A stretch of DNA of 64,000 nt from Timonella corticicola (lineage in GTDB: Bacteria > Actinomycetota > Actinomycetes > Actinomycetales > Cellulomonadaceae): the NCBI RefSeq assembly GCF_042683685.1, contig NZ_JBHUOP010000002.1, forward strand, positions 62,001-126,000. The letters run 5' to 3'. The position numbers and the translations under genes are program-made. The notes beneath the pieces were generated by a model, which saw nothing but the letters and a program-made list of their open reading frames with translations, made no database searches and was not told the DNA's origin. Shown in pieces: positions 44,236 through 53,398 of this stretch. Position 1 is the first letter of the stretch, and each line of letters starts with the position of its first letter.

Positions 44236-45207
44236 CTAGAGTTGTTCGTACTGTGCGCCTAAGTGATCGAATCCCGGGCGAATTACCCTCCAGTCGACGC
44301 GGGTCACGGTTCCGGTTTCTTCATCCACGAGGGTACGAGCCACCTCGCTGGCATCGAGGACACGAGCGATCTCCTGCTCCACAATGGGTGCGTTATCGGC
44401 TCGGTCAAGCACCAGCACGGTTGGCCCGGCTCCAGAAACAGTTGCGGCGATTCCGCGTTCGCGCAGGCCAGAAACGAGCGCCCACGTCTGCTGCATGACT
44501 GGCGCACGATATTCTTGGTGCAGTTTGTCTTCCGTGGCATCGAACAGCAGGTCGGGATCATTGGCCAGCGCGTGCACGAGCAGCGCCGCCCGACCAGCAT
44601 TGAACGATGCGTTGGCATGCGGGACTGCGATGGGGAGCACACCCCGTGCACGGTGTGTGGAGAGTCGCACTGTCGGCACAATGATTGTCGGTTCCAGGCC
44701 CGGGTGAATCTCCAGATTCACCGCAGCGGGGCTGTCGTGAGTGGTCATCCACGCGACGGTGGCACCACCGCGCAGGGCCGGAGCAGCGTTGTCCGGATGT
44801 CCCTCAAGTTGCGTGGCCAGGTTCAGCAGGACTTCGGAGTTGAGTGCGTCAGGGTCAGCGATCAAGCCCTTCGCCGCCATGAGCCCGGCCACCACCGCGG
44901 CTGCAGACGACCCCATCCCCCTACCGTGTGGAATCCGGTTCTTCGCTCGCAGATGCAGGCCAACTTGGGGTGCGCCCACGTGGTCGAGTGCGCGACGGAT
45001 CGTCTTCACGACAAGGTGCCGTTCGTCTCCGGGGACCTCACCGGCACCCTCACCCTCGATCTCAACCTCGACGTGCTCCGATCCGAGCGCGCGCACTTCG
45101 AGTTCGTCGGAAAAGTTGAGGGCAAGTCCGAGCGCGTCGAAGCCCGGGCCAAGGTTCGCGCTCGTTGCGGGGACCTTGACCTTGACGTGGTCTGCTGCGA
45201 GTTTCAT
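44236..45207 (-). CDS. thrB: Homoserine kinase
   Basis: GHMP-family kinase, 323 residues, that phosphorylates homoserine in threonine synthesis. The ATP-binding motif is PHGRGMGSSAAAVVAGLMAA, preceded by the N-terminal KVPATSANLGPGFDALGLAL and followed by SGAGPTVLVL near the end. It starts nine bases after the thrC stop; hom, thrC and thrB form one operon in pathway order. Confidence 0.97.
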   Translation of the reverse strand: MKLAADHVKVKVPATSANLGPGFDALGLALNFSDELEVRALGSEHVEVEIEGEGAGEVPGDERHLVVKTIRRALDHVGAPQVGLHLRAKNRIPHGRGMGSSAAAVVAGLMAAKGLIADPDALNSEVLLNLATQLEGHPDNAAPALRGGATVAWMTTHDSPAAVNLEIHPGLEPTIIVPTVRLSTHRARGVLPIAVPHANASFNAGRAALLVHALANDPDLLFDATEDKLHQEYRAPVMQQTWALVSGLRERGIAATVSGAGPTVLVLDRADNAPIVEQEIARVLDASEVARTLVDEETGTVTRVDWRVIRPGFDHLGAQYEQL

Positions 45208-45216
45208 GGGCGTGGG

Positions 45217-46287
45217 CTATGCCAGTCCGAGTGCCTGCGCGATGGACATGACGTCAGCGGTGACCTTCTGGGGTTGCACCTCTGCCCCATCCTCGGTGCG
45301 TAGCGCCCAGGCTGGGTCCTTGAGGCCGTGTCCGGTCACGGTGATGACGATCTTCGCGCCCGCTGGCACGAGTCCAGCCTGTGCACGCTTGAGCACTCCG
45401 GCAACGCCCGCTGCGGAGGCGGGCTCCACGAACACTCCTACCTTGGCGGACAGGATGCGGTGCGCAGCGAGGATTTCCTCATCGGTCACGGCCTCTATCA
45501 CGCCGCCCGATGTGTCGCGGGCCTCGAGCGCCTTGTCCCACGAAGCTGGGTTACCGATGCGAATTGCGGTTGCGATGGTTTCTGGCTCATCGAATGGGTG
45601 ACCGGCAACGATCGGCGATGCGCCTTCTGCCTGGAAGCCCCACATCTGGGGGCGGCGAGTTGCCTTACCGGCAGCCTCGTATTCGACGTAGCCCTTCCAA
45701 TAGCCGGTGATGTTTCCGGCGTTTCCAACGGGGAGCGCATGAATGTCCGGGGCATCGCCGAGCACATCCACGACCTCGAAGGAACCGGTCTTCTGACCCT
45801 CGATGCGGTCGGGGTTCACGGAGTTGACGAGTTCGACAGGGTATGACTCAGCGAGCTTGCGCGCGGCGACGAGGCAGTCGTCGAAGTTACCATCAACCTG
45901 GAGCAGTTTGGCGCCGTGTGCTATGGCCTGCGAGAGCTTGCCCATGGCGATCTTGCCATCCGGCACGAGCACAGCGCAGATCATACCCGCGTGGGTTGCG
46001 TATGCTGCGGCTGAGGCGGACGTGTTACCGGTGGAGGCGCAGACAACGGCCTTGGCGCCCTTTGCGGCGGCCGCGGAGATCGCGGTGGTCATGCCTCGAT
46101 CCTTGAACGAGCCGGTCGGGTTCATGCCCTCGACCTTGAGGTAGATCTCGGCTCCGGTCAACTCATTGAGGTAAGGTGCTGGCACGAGCGGGGTGCCTCC
46201 CTCGCCGAGGGTCACGATGTTGGTTTTCAGGTGCTCAGGCAGGAATTCTGCATATTCCTTGATGATGCCTTGCCATATGTGGGCCAT
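45217..46287 (-). CDS. thrC: Threonine synthase
   Basis: PLP enzyme of 356 residues converting O-phosphohomoserine to threonine. The Schiff-base lysine is Lys62 in GSFKDRGMT; the phosphate loop is GNAGNITGYWKGY. It is the short (fold-type II, class-2) form usual in actinobacteria, without the N-terminal extension of E. coli ThrC. Its ATG shares one base with the hom stop. Confidence 0.97.
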   Translation of the reverse strand: MAHIWQGIIKEYAEFLPEHLKTNIVTLGEGGTPLVPAPYLNELTGAEIYLKVEGMNPTGSFKDRGMTTAISAAAAKGAKAVVCASTGNTSASAAAYATHAGMICAVLVPDGKIAMGKLSQAIAHGAKLLQVDGNFDDCLVAARKLAESYPVELVNSVNPDRIEGQKTGSFEVVDVLGDAPDIHALPVGNAGNITGYWKGYVEYEAAGKATRRPQMWGFQAEGASPIVAGHPFDEPETIATAIRIGNPASWDKALEARDTSGGVIEAVTDEEILAAHRILSAKVGVFVEPASAAGVAGVLKRAQAGLVPAGAKIVITVTGHGLKDPAWALRTEDGAEVQPQKVTADVMSIAQALGLA

Positions 46288-47588
46288 CAGGATCCCTCGA
46301 CTCGTAGTACTGACATTACTTCTTCGATGACGTCGAGTTGGGCGACGGTCTCGATGGTTTGTGCGAGGGCGGCTTCCCTGCCCTCGTGGGTTGCGATCAC
46401 CAGGTAGGCGGAGCCATCGCGGTCATCGCGTGGTGCCTGCGTGACGGTCTCGATGGATACCCCGTTGCTGGCGAACACCTCAGCGATGCGTGCGAGCACG
46501 CCTGGCTTGTCTGCAACGGAGAGGCGTACCTGGTAGCGGGTGCTGGCAGTACCGAAATCCACAACGGGCAGGTTCGCATAGTTGGATTCGCCTGCCCCGC
46601 GGGCGCCGGCCACCCGGTTGCGTGCGCTTGAGACCACGTCGCCCATGACAGCGGATGCGGTGGGCGCGCCACCGGCACCCTGACCGTAGAACATGAGTGG
46701 TCCAGCGTTTGCCGCCTCCACGAACACGGCGTTGAACGCATCGGAGACCGTGGCCAGCGGGTGGGTGTCGGGCACGAGCGCGGGATGTACGCGCACGCCG
46801 ACGCCCTCATCGTTCTGCTCGCAGATTGCGAGCAGTTTGATGACGTGCCCCGAACGCTTCGCCCACGCAACATCGTCTGCGGTGACCTTGGTGATTCCCT
46901 CGCAGGCCACCTGGTCGAGCGATACTCGGGTGTGGAACGCGAGGGAGGCGAGGATCGCTGCCTTCGCCGCGGCGTCGTGACCCTCGACATCCGCTGTGGG
47001 GTCCGCCTCGGCGTATCCGAGCGCCTGCGCATCCTTGACGGCCTGCTCAAAGCCCAAACCATGCTTGGTCATCTGGTCGAGCACATAGTTGGTCGTGCCG
47101 TTCACGATTCCAAGGACGCGGTTGATCTTGTCTCCCGCAAGCGAGTCGCGGATTGGGCGGATGATCGGAATGGCTCCTGCGACAGCGGCCTCGAAAGCCA
47201 CATCGACTCCGGCCGCATCCGCTGCCTCGAAGATAGCCGGGCCATCCTGGGCGAGAAGTGCCTTGTTGGCCGTGATGACGGATGCACCTGCGGCAATACC
47301 ACGCAGGATCAGTGTGCGGGCAGGCTCGATGCCGCCCATCACCTCAATGACGATGTCCACGTCGTCAACAAGGCTCTCGGCGTCCGTGGTCAGCAACTGC
47401 GTGGGAATCACGGCGTCACGTGGCACGGTCACGTCGCGCACGGCGATACCAGCCAGTTCGAGCGGCGCACCAACGCGGGCAGCGAGTTCGTCGCGGTGCT
47501 CGAGCAAAATCCGAGCGACCTGGGTTCCGACGACTCCGCAGCCGAGTAGCGCAACCTTGAGAGGCTCCGAATCCTTCTGCGCGGTCAC
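46287..47588 (-). CDS. hom: Homoserine dehydrogenase
   Basis: NAD(P)H-dependent reduction of aspartate semialdehyde to homoserine. The 433-residue product has the Rossmann motif LLGCGVVGTQV, the catalytic region GIVNGTTNYVLDQM and AEADPTADVEGHDAAAK, and a C-terminal ACT domain (VADKPGVLARIAEVFASNGVS, residues about 355-430) through which threonine usually inhibits the enzyme. It is monofunctional, with no aspartokinase fused. In many actinobacteria lysA lies directly upstream; here the haem operon lies between. Confidence 0.97.
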   Translation of the reverse strand: MTAQKDSEPLKVALLGCGVVGTQVARILLEHRDELAARVGAPLELAGIAVRDVTVPRDAVIPTQLLTTDAESLVDDVDIVIEVMGGIEPARTLILRGIAAGASVITANKALLAQDGPAIFEAADAAGVDVAFEAAVAGAIPIIRPIRDSLAGDKINRVLGIVNGTTNYVLDQMTKHGLGFEQAVKDAQALGYAEADPTADVEGHDAAAKAAILASLAFHTRVSLDQVACEGITKVTADDVAWAKRSGHVIKLLAICEQNDEGVGVRVHPALVPDTHPLATVSDAFNAVFVEAANAGPLMFYGQGAGGAPTASAVMGDVVSSARNRVAGARGAGESNYANLPVVDFGTASTRYQVRLSVADKPGVLARIAEVFASNGVSIETVTQAPRDDRDGSAYLVIATHEGREAALAQTIETVAQLDVIEEVMSVLRVEGS

Positions 47589-47774
47589 GTGTTCCGCCTT
47601 TCATTGTGTAGACGTACCGGCGCGACCCGCGAGATGCTGCTTGCAGGCAGCACCGAGTTGCGCGCATGGGTAGATGTCACTGTGGTGATCTAGGAAAAGA
47701 ATACTGGTTTTCTCATGGTGGACAGTGCAGTGTTCGCAGAACGGAACATAACCCGTGACGTCCACCAGAATGCA

Positions 47775-47800
47775 TGCGGGTGGGATCAAACCCACCCGCA
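47775..47800 (-). terminator. Terminator after the haem-uptake operon
   Basis: TGCGGGTGGG-ATCAAA-CCCACCCGCA: perfect 10-bp stem, 8 bases past the stop of the HtaA-like gene. The T-run on the minus strand is weak. Confidence 0.65.
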
Positions 47801-47808
47801 CACGATGA

Positions 47809-48675
47809 CTACTTCCTGCGCTTGGTTGCCCAGAACGCAAACCCGGCGATAACGAGCAATCCGACACCAACGCCCACTATGGTCGGAACGTTGTTCGAAC
47901 TCGTGTCCTCGACCTCAACACCGCTTTGCGACGAGTCGGAGGAGTTCGGGCCTGTTTCTTGCGTGTGCGTGTCCGCTGGTTCGGAAGCCGACTCGCTCGG
48001 CTGCTCCGACTCGTCGCCAATCGGCTCTTCTGCCTGTTCGGCAACTACATCGGCGGGGTCCACCGTGGTGTCCGCAACGAAGGTGATCGGGGTGAAGGTC
48101 TCGTTGTTGCCGTTCTTCACGCCGTGCGCCCCAAAGGTGATCACACCGCAGGTGTCCTTGAGGCAGTCAACATCGGTGGGGTTGCCGTCGCGGTCCATCG
48201 ACTCAAACGTGGCTGAGGGCATCGCAAGCTCAGTTTCCCAGGTGCCGTCCTCGGCGATGAATCCGCCGTTTGCGGCGGCTGCGGTCTTGGATCCCTCAAA
48301 CGCGATGTACCGGCTGTGACCCTGATTGGTCTCGTCCTCGGCGTCCGGAACATAACGGTAGTTCTCCCCCGTTTGCCCGCCGTTGCTTGGTGCCCAGCTC
48401 AGGCCATCAGTGTCGGACACCCATCCGAACACAACGTAGATTCCACCCGCGCCGTTCTTGATCGCCTGGAAATCAGACCCCTTGAGCGTCAAGACGGTGC
48501 CGCCGTCGATCGCAGCAGTGGGGAAACCCGACTCGTTGAGCGCCTCGACGCTCGCACCGCTGACCGAGACGGTGTCCGACTCGTCAGCACCTGCTGGAAT
48601 CGCCAACCCGAGGCCAAGCGAACCCGAGAGAACCACCGAGGCAGCGGCAGTCACGGTCTTGCGTACAGTGTTCAT
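47809..48675 (-). CDS. HtaA-like haem-associated surface protein
   Basis: Exported, membrane-anchored protein of 288 residues: signal peptide (to about residue 31, cut near AGADE), a beta-rich domain to about residue 200 with FGWVSDTDGLSWAP, YIAFEGSKTAAA and a disulfide candidate DCLKDTCGVITFGAHG, then an acidic Ser/Thr/Glu-rich spacer, and a C-terminal membrane helix (VGVGVGLLVIAGFAFWATK) followed by KRRK. There is no LPXTG motif. The layout and context resemble corynebacterial HtaA/HtaC proteins that pass haem to HmuT. Its start overlaps the hmuV stop by four bases. Haem binding is inferred from operon and fold pattern. Confidence 0.72.
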   Translation of the reverse strand: MNTVRKTVTAAASVVLSGSLGLGLAIPAGADESDTVSVSGASVEALNESGFPTAAIDGGTVLTLKGSDFQAIKNGAGGIYVVFGWVSDTDGLSWAPSNGGQTGENYRYVPDAEDETNQGHSRYIAFEGSKTAAAANGGFIAEDGTWETELAMPSATFESMDRDGNPTDVDCLKDTCGVITFGAHGVKNGNNETFTPITFVADTTVDPADVVAEQAEEPIGDESEQPSESASEPADTHTQETGPNSSDSSQSGVEVEDTSSNNVPTIVGVGVGLLVIAGFAFWATKRRK

Positions 48676-49502
48676 TTCGTGTCCTTTTCCGTGTGTGGCG
48701 AGCGCGTAGATAGTGGGGGGCAGGCGCGTTGCGGCAAGATGATGAGTTCCCCGGTCTCCGGATGTGTGAACACCGAGATGGGGTACTGGTAGATGTCAGT
48801 CAACCGCTGTGAGGTCATCACGTCAGCGGGTACGCCCTGGGCGACGACATGACCGCGATCCACCACGACCACCTCGTGTGCGTAGGATGCGGCGAGTGTC
48901 AGATCGTGCAGGACGACCACCACGATCTTGCCGTTCAAGGCTTCTGCGAGAGCCTGCTTGAGTACCGCCTCCTGGTGCTTGATGTCGAGTGCGGCGGTCG
49001 GCTCATCGAGCATGATGATCGGCGTTTGCTGTGCGAGCACGCGGGCAAATGCCGCGCGCGCCTTTTCACCACCCGAGAGCGATTGAAAGTTGCGGGTGCG
49101 CAGGTGGCCGACATCTGCGATCTCGATGGCTTTGTCGATGACCTTCTCGTCGTTGTCCTCCTGCTCGGTTCCCTGCCAAGGTGAACGGCCCATCTCCACA
49201 ACCTCGTGCACGGTGAACGGGAACGAGATCCGGTTTTCCTGGACGAGCACGGAACGCTCCCGGGCCAGGTCCACGAGCTTACGCTTGGTGATGTCCACGC
49301 CATTGATGAGGATGCGCCCGTGGGTTGGGTGCCTGTCCCCCGCGATTGCTCCAAGCAGGGTCGATTTTCCAGCACCGTTCGGGCCGACGAGGGCAATGAG
49401 TTTGCCACCCGTAAAGGTCAGATTCACTGCGTCGAGGATGCGGCGTCCGGGGACGTCGATCGTGAGGTTCTCCACCTCAAGGGTCAACGGTGTCATGGTC
49501 AT
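48672..49502 (-). CDS. hmuV: Haemin ABC transporter ATP-binding protein
   Basis: ATPase of the haem importer, 276 residues. Walker A GPNGAGKST (residues 40-48), Q-loop VLVQENRISFPF, signature LSGGEKARAAFA, Walker B IIMLDEPTAALD and switch His in VVVLHDL are all intact. The segment HPETGELIILPQR near the C-terminus is typical of HmuV. The ATG at 49502 shares one base with the hmuU stop; a second ATG two codons on is also possible. Confidence 0.93.
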   Translation of the reverse strand: MTMTPLTLEVENLTIDVPGRRILDAVNLTFTGGKLIALVGPNGAGKSTLLGAIAGDRHPTHGRILINGVDITKRKLVDLARERSVLVQENRISFPFTVHEVVEMGRSPWQGTEQEDNDEKVIDKAIEIADVGHLRTRNFQSLSGGEKARAAFARVLAQQTPIIMLDEPTAALDIKHQEAVLKQALAEALNGKIVVVVLHDLTLAASYAHEVVVVDRGHVVAQGVPADVMTSQRLTDIYQYPISVFTHPETGELIILPQRACPPLSTRSPHTEKDTK

Positions 49503-50599
49503 CAGGCCCATCCTCCCGCGCTCTTGCGGGTCTTGCGGATGAGGTAGAAGAAGAAGGGGCCGCCCACGAGCGAGGTGAGCATGCCGATGGGAAGGTCGGC
49601 GTAGAGGACCGCGGTACGCGCGACCAGATCGGCGCCGGACAGCAGAACGGCACCGCCGAGCGCGGACAGCGGAATGAGCGCGCGGTGGCTGGGTCCGATC
49701 ATCATTCGGATGATGTGCGGAATGACCAGACCGACGAACGCGATGATTCCGGTGAACGCCACTGCGGCTGCGGTCAGGGTCGCGACGATAACGATTGCGG
49801 TGATGCGCAAACGCTCGACATCGACTCCGAGGTGGCGTGCGGAGCGTTCGCCCAGCGCGAGGAGATCGAGTTTGCGGGCGATGAGGATGGCACCGATCAA
49901 CCCGATCAACACAAGCGGGGCGACGACCGCGACATACTGCCAGCGGGTTCCGTTCATTGACCCGAGTTGCCAGAAGATGATCTGCTCGCGAGCCTGTTGG
50001 TCGCCCACGAATGTCAGGAACGCGATGAGCGCCCCGGCAACCGCGTTGATTGCCACGCCGGTCAGTACGAGCGTGACCACCTCGGTGCGCCCGTTGGCTC
50101 GCGACATCGCGTACACGAGCAGGGTGACCACGAGTCCGCCCACGAACGCGAACAACGGTGTCGTCCACGGGCCGAACACGGTGATGTTGAAGACCATAGC
50201 TGTACAGGCTGCGGCTGCGGCTCCCGAGGACACTCCGACGACGCCCGGGTCGGCGAGCGGGTTGCCGAACACCCCCTGCATGATCGCTCCACCCACCGCG
50301 AGGGCCGCACCCACGAGGGCTGCGAGCAGTACGCGTGGGAAGCGGATCGTCCACAGGGCGCTCTCCCCCTGTGGGTGCGCCGTGACGGGAGAACCACCGA
50401 GGCCCAACTTGTTGAGCAGTGAGCCGAACACCTCTCCTGCGGGAAGCTGGAGTTGTCCGCTTGCGGCGCTGACGATCAGGAGCGTGAACAGCGCGCACAC
50501 CAGGCCAATCACGAGAACGATCAGTTTTGCCCGACGGTGCTTGGAGGCGGCGAGATGGTCATGAGGGGGGACTGAGCGTGAACTCAGGTTTTTTGACAT
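49502..50599 (-). CDS. hmuU: Haemin ABC transporter permease
   Basis: FecCD-family permease of 365 residues with about ten membrane helices (first VLVIGLVCALFTLLIVSAA). FecCD motifs include LPRVLLAALVGAALAVGGAIMQGVFGNPLADPGVVGVSSGAAAAA and the coupling loop GERSARHLGVDVERLR. The ATG at 50599 begins MSKNLSSR; an in-frame ATG at 50656 would run into hmuT. It lies 22 bases after the hmuT stop. Confidence 0.93.
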   Translation of the reverse strand: MSKNLSSRSVPPHDHLAASKHRRAKLIVLVIGLVCALFTLLIVSAASGQLQLPAGEVFGSLLNKLGLGGSPVTAHPQGESALWTIRFPRVLLAALVGAALAVGGAIMQGVFGNPLADPGVVGVSSGAAAAACTAMVFNITVFGPWTTPLFAFVGGLVVTLLVYAMSRANGRTEVVTLVLTGVAINAVAGALIAFLTFVGDQQAREQIIFWQLGSMNGTRWQYVAVVAPLVLIGLIGAILIARKLDLLALGERSARHLGVDVERLRITAIVIVATLTAAAVAFTGIIAFVGLVIPHIIRMMIGPSHRALIPLSALGGAVLLSGADLVARTAVLYADLPIGMLTSLVGGPFFFYLIRKTRKSAGGWA

Positions 50600-50621
50600 G
50601 TGGGGTTCCGTGCCTGATGTG

Positions 50622-51740
50622 TTACTGAGCAGCCGACGCGTTTGCATCGGGTGCATAGAGTGCGACTGCCAGAGCGTCGAGTACCTCGGCGGTTGCTGGA
50701 CCGTAGCTCAGGATGGCCGTGTCATCCATGTCCACGATGCGTTTGTTGATACCTGCCGGGGTCTGCGCAAGTTCCGGGAGCGCTTCGAGTAGCCCATCGA
50801 CGCCGTCTGTGGATTCAAGTCCCTTGGTCATCGTGAGGATGACGTCTGGCGCAGCGGCGATGATCCCCTCGGCGTTGACCGGTTTCATTCCGCTCCAGCC
50901 GATCTCACTCGCGACATCCACACCACCGAGCGCGGAGATGAGTGCATCGGCGCCGGAATCCGAGCCGAACATGTAGTACACGCCCGAGCCACCACGAATG
51001 TACAGAAAGGCGATCCGTAGTTTGTCTTCCTGGGCTGCTGGTGCGATCTCCGCGATTTGCTGGACCTTCGCGTTGACCTCACCCTCCACCTCCTGAGCCA
51101 GGGTCTCACCAGCCTCGGAAACGCCCAGCGCTTCCGCCACCTGCCGGATCATGTCGGAGGTGTTCTCAATGGAGCGGTGTGAGTCCACCACGACCACCGG
51201 GATACCCGAGTCGCGCATCTGCAGGATGACATCCCATGGGCCAAGCGAGGTGTCGGTGATGATGACCGTTGGCGAGAGCTCCAGGATCGCCTCGGCAGCG
51301 AGGTCGTGCCCTGCGGGCGTGACGAGCGGTAGATGCCGGGCCTCGGGAAAGTTGGTGGAGGTGTCGCGTCCCACGAGTTGGTCGCCCAGGCCGAGGCGGT
51401 AGACGATGCGTGAGGTGGTGCCGTACACGTCGAGCGCGAGGATGCGTGAGGTGTCCGTGATCGTGACCTCGGTGCCCTGCATGTCGGTCACCGTGACGGG
51501 AAGTTGTGGGGTCCCGGGTTCAATCGGCTCAAGTGGGGTTTCACCGGTCATGAGTGCGGTGGACGGCCCGACATGGGCTTTCGGGTTCTCGACCGGGGTT
51601 ACGTCCGCGAGAGCCACTCCCGTCTCCACGGGAGCCTCTGCCTTCGCCGTCGGTTCGATCGGGGAACAGCCCGCAACGAGGAGTGCACCCATGAGTACCC
51701 CTGCTATCGCAGTCTTGCGTACCCGCGTTACACGGTTCAT
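50622..51740 (-). CDS. hmuT: Haemin-binding lipoprotein
   Basis: Substrate-binding lipoprotein of the haem importer, 372 residues, anchored at Cys25 of the lipobox LLVAGC. A Pro/Glu/Ala-rich linker of about 70 residues precedes the TroA-type clamshell domain (SRILALDVYGTTSRIVYRLGLGDQLVGRDTSTNFPEA onward), with FLYIRGGSGVYYMFGSDSGADAL typical of HmuT. It is first in hmuT-U-V-HtaA-like. Neither the ATG at 51740 nor a GTG at 51767 has a clear ribosome site, so translation may be leaderless. The DtxR-like box directly upstream indicates repression by iron. Confidence 0.9.
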   Translation of the reverse strand: MNRVTRVRKTAIAGVLMGALLVAGCSPIEPTAKAEAPVETGVALADVTPVENPKAHVGPSTALMTGETPLEPIEPGTPQLPVTVTDMQGTEVTITDTSRILALDVYGTTSRIVYRLGLGDQLVGRDTSTNFPEARHLPLVTPAGHDLAAEAILELSPTVIITDTSLGPWDVILQMRDSGIPVVVVDSHRSIENTSDMIRQVAEALGVSEAGETLAQEVEGEVNAKVQQIAEIAPAAQEDKLRIAFLYIRGGSGVYYMFGSDSGADALISALGGVDVASEIGWSGMKPVNAEGIIAAAPDVILTMTKGLESTDGVDGLLEALPELAQTPAGINKRIVDMDDTAILSYGPATAEVLDALAVALYAPDANASAAQ

Positions 51741-51772
51741 CAGTTGCACGTTCAGCCATCCAGTCACGAAGT

Positions 51773-51791
51773 CGAGGTTTGCCTACCCTAA
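51773..51791. promoter_or_regulatory. DtxR/IdeR-like iron box before hmuT
   Basis: The minus-strand sequence TTAGGGTAGGCAAACCTCG matches the 19-bp iron-box consensus TTAGGTTAGSCTAACCTAA at about 15 positions. It lies 33 bases upstream of the hmuT ATG, where a bound repressor would cover the promoter. Iron-dependent repression of haem uptake by DtxR/IdeR is known in actinobacteria. Confidence 0.65.
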
Positions 51792-51911
51792 TTTATTCAC
51801 CTTCGGCAATTAACACAACGCGCTCATTGCGGAATTGGACGTTGCACATGTCACGTTGGCTTTTCAGTACCTTTGTCCCATCCGCTCGACATCGAGTGCG
51901 TCAGATAGGGA

Positions 51912-51944
51912 AACGGGCCGCGGATATGACATCCGCGGCCCGTT
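51912..51944 (-). terminator. Terminator after lysA
   Basis: AACGGGCCGCGGAT-ATGAC-ATCCGCGGCCCGTT: perfect 14-bp GC-rich stem, 41 bases past the lysA stop. It separates the argS-lysA transcript from the haem operon. Only a short T stretch follows. Confidence 0.75.
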
Positions 51945-51985
51945 GACGTGCTGGTTTGAGCTGCCTGGACTCTCGTTTCGATAGA

Positions 51986-53398
51986 TCAGCCGAGGTCGAG
52001 GGCCAGCAGGTCGTCCTCAGTCTCGCGGCGCACGATGACACGCGATGCACCGTCCTTGACCGCGATGACCGGCGGCTTGAGCAGGTTGTTGTAGTTCGAT
52101 GCCATCGAGCGGCCATAGGCACCGGTCGCGGCGACGGCGATGATATCGCCGCGCTGTACATCCGCTGGCAACGCGAGGTCGTTGATGACGATGTCACCGG
52201 ATTCGCAGTGCTTGCCGACGATGCGGGCGAGTACCGCTTCCTCGGAACCTTCGCGGTTGGCGAGGCGGGCGGTGTAGACCGCTCCGTAGAGCGCTGGGCG
52301 AATGTTGTCCGACATTCCGCCGTCCACGGACACGTAGGTGCGGACGATACCCTCGTCGGTCGTGACGTTCTTGATCGTGCCGACCGTGTACAGGGTTACC
52401 GTGGTCGGTCCAGCGATCGAACGGCCCGGCTCGATGGAGATGCGTGGAACTGAGGTGTTCAGTTCCGTGGCGACTGCGGCCATGGTCTGTGCGAGGGACT
52501 GTGCGAGGGACGGCACGTCAATTGGCTGGTCCTCGGGAACATACGCGATGCCGTAACCGCCGCCGAGGTCCAGTTCAGGCATGACGTAGCCCGTCTTTTC
52601 CTCAAGGCTCTTGCGCAGTTCCAGCATCTTGCGTGCGTTCAACTCGAACGCAGTCGAATCCTGAATCTGCGAACCGATGTGCGCGTGGGCTCCGAGCAGA
52701 CGCAGCTGCGGGAACTTCAACACGAGTTCCATGCCCTCGAGTGCCTGACCGCCTGCCAGGGACAGGCCGAACTTCTGGTCCTCGCGTGCGGTCGAGATGA
52801 ACTCGTGGCCACCGGCGTGGATACCGGTGGTCACGCGCACCATGACCGGAACGGGGCTGGCCGCGGTGCGGCCCTCGGCCTCGGCGAGCTGCGCGATCTG
52901 TTCGATCTCCACGAGCGAGTCAGCCACGATGCGGCCCACTGATCCACGGATCGCCCGGACAATCTCCGCCTCAGATTTGTTGTTACCGTGCAGTCCCATG
53001 TTCTCGCCTGCGATACCGGCGCGCTCGGCAACAGCCATCTCACCCGCGGTGCAGGTGTCGATCCGTAGGCCTTCCTCATCGGCCCACTTCGCAACCGCTA
53101 CCGACAGGAACGACTTACCCGCATAGTACACGTCGACATCGGCGCCCACGGCCGAGAAAGCGGACCGGAACGACTCGACAAACAGGCGGGCGCGAGCGCG
53201 AAAGTGGGACTCGTCGACGATGAACGACGGCGTACCGTGCTCGGCGACCAAGTCGGCCACATCGATGCCGCCAACCGACAGCGAGCCGCCCGCCAATCGC
53301 GCGGACTGCGGCCACACGTGCGATGCGAGCGCGGCGCGCTGCGACGGACCGGGCTTCAGGATTTCAGCAGGGTCTACCTGCGGGGAAACGGTTCCCAT
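51986..53398 (-). CDS. lysA: Diaminopimelate decarboxylase
   Basis: PLP enzyme of 470 residues for the last step of lysine synthesis. The Schiff-base lysine is Lys95 in VYYAGKSFLS; other motifs are LGAHAHIGSQI, ELDLGGGYGIAY, ISIEPGRSI and the C-terminal AVAATGAYGRSMASNYN. The ATG at 53398 shares one base with the argS stop, so the pair is coupled; a start at 53476 inside argS is unlikely. Confidence 0.96.
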   Translation of the reverse strand: MGTVSPQVDPAEILKPGPSQRAALASHVWPQSARLAGGSLSVGGIDVADLVAEHGTPSFIVDESHFRARARLFVESFRSAFSAVGADVDVYYAGKSFLSVAVAKWADEEGLRIDTCTAGEMAVAERAGIAGENMGLHGNNKSEAEIVRAIRGSVGRIVADSLVEIEQIAQLAEAEGRTAASPVPVMVRVTTGIHAGGHEFISTAREDQKFGLSLAGGQALEGMELVLKFPQLRLLGAHAHIGSQIQDSTAFELNARKMLELRKSLEEKTGYVMPELDLGGGYGIAYVPEDQPIDVPSLAQSLAQTMAAVATELNTSVPRISIEPGRSIAGPTTVTLYTVGTIKNVTTDEGIVRTYVSVDGGMSDNIRPALYGAVYTARLANREGSEEAVLARIVGKHCESGDIVINDLALPADVQRGDIIAVAATGAYGRSMASNYNNLLKPPVIAVKDGASRVIVRRETEDDLLALDLG

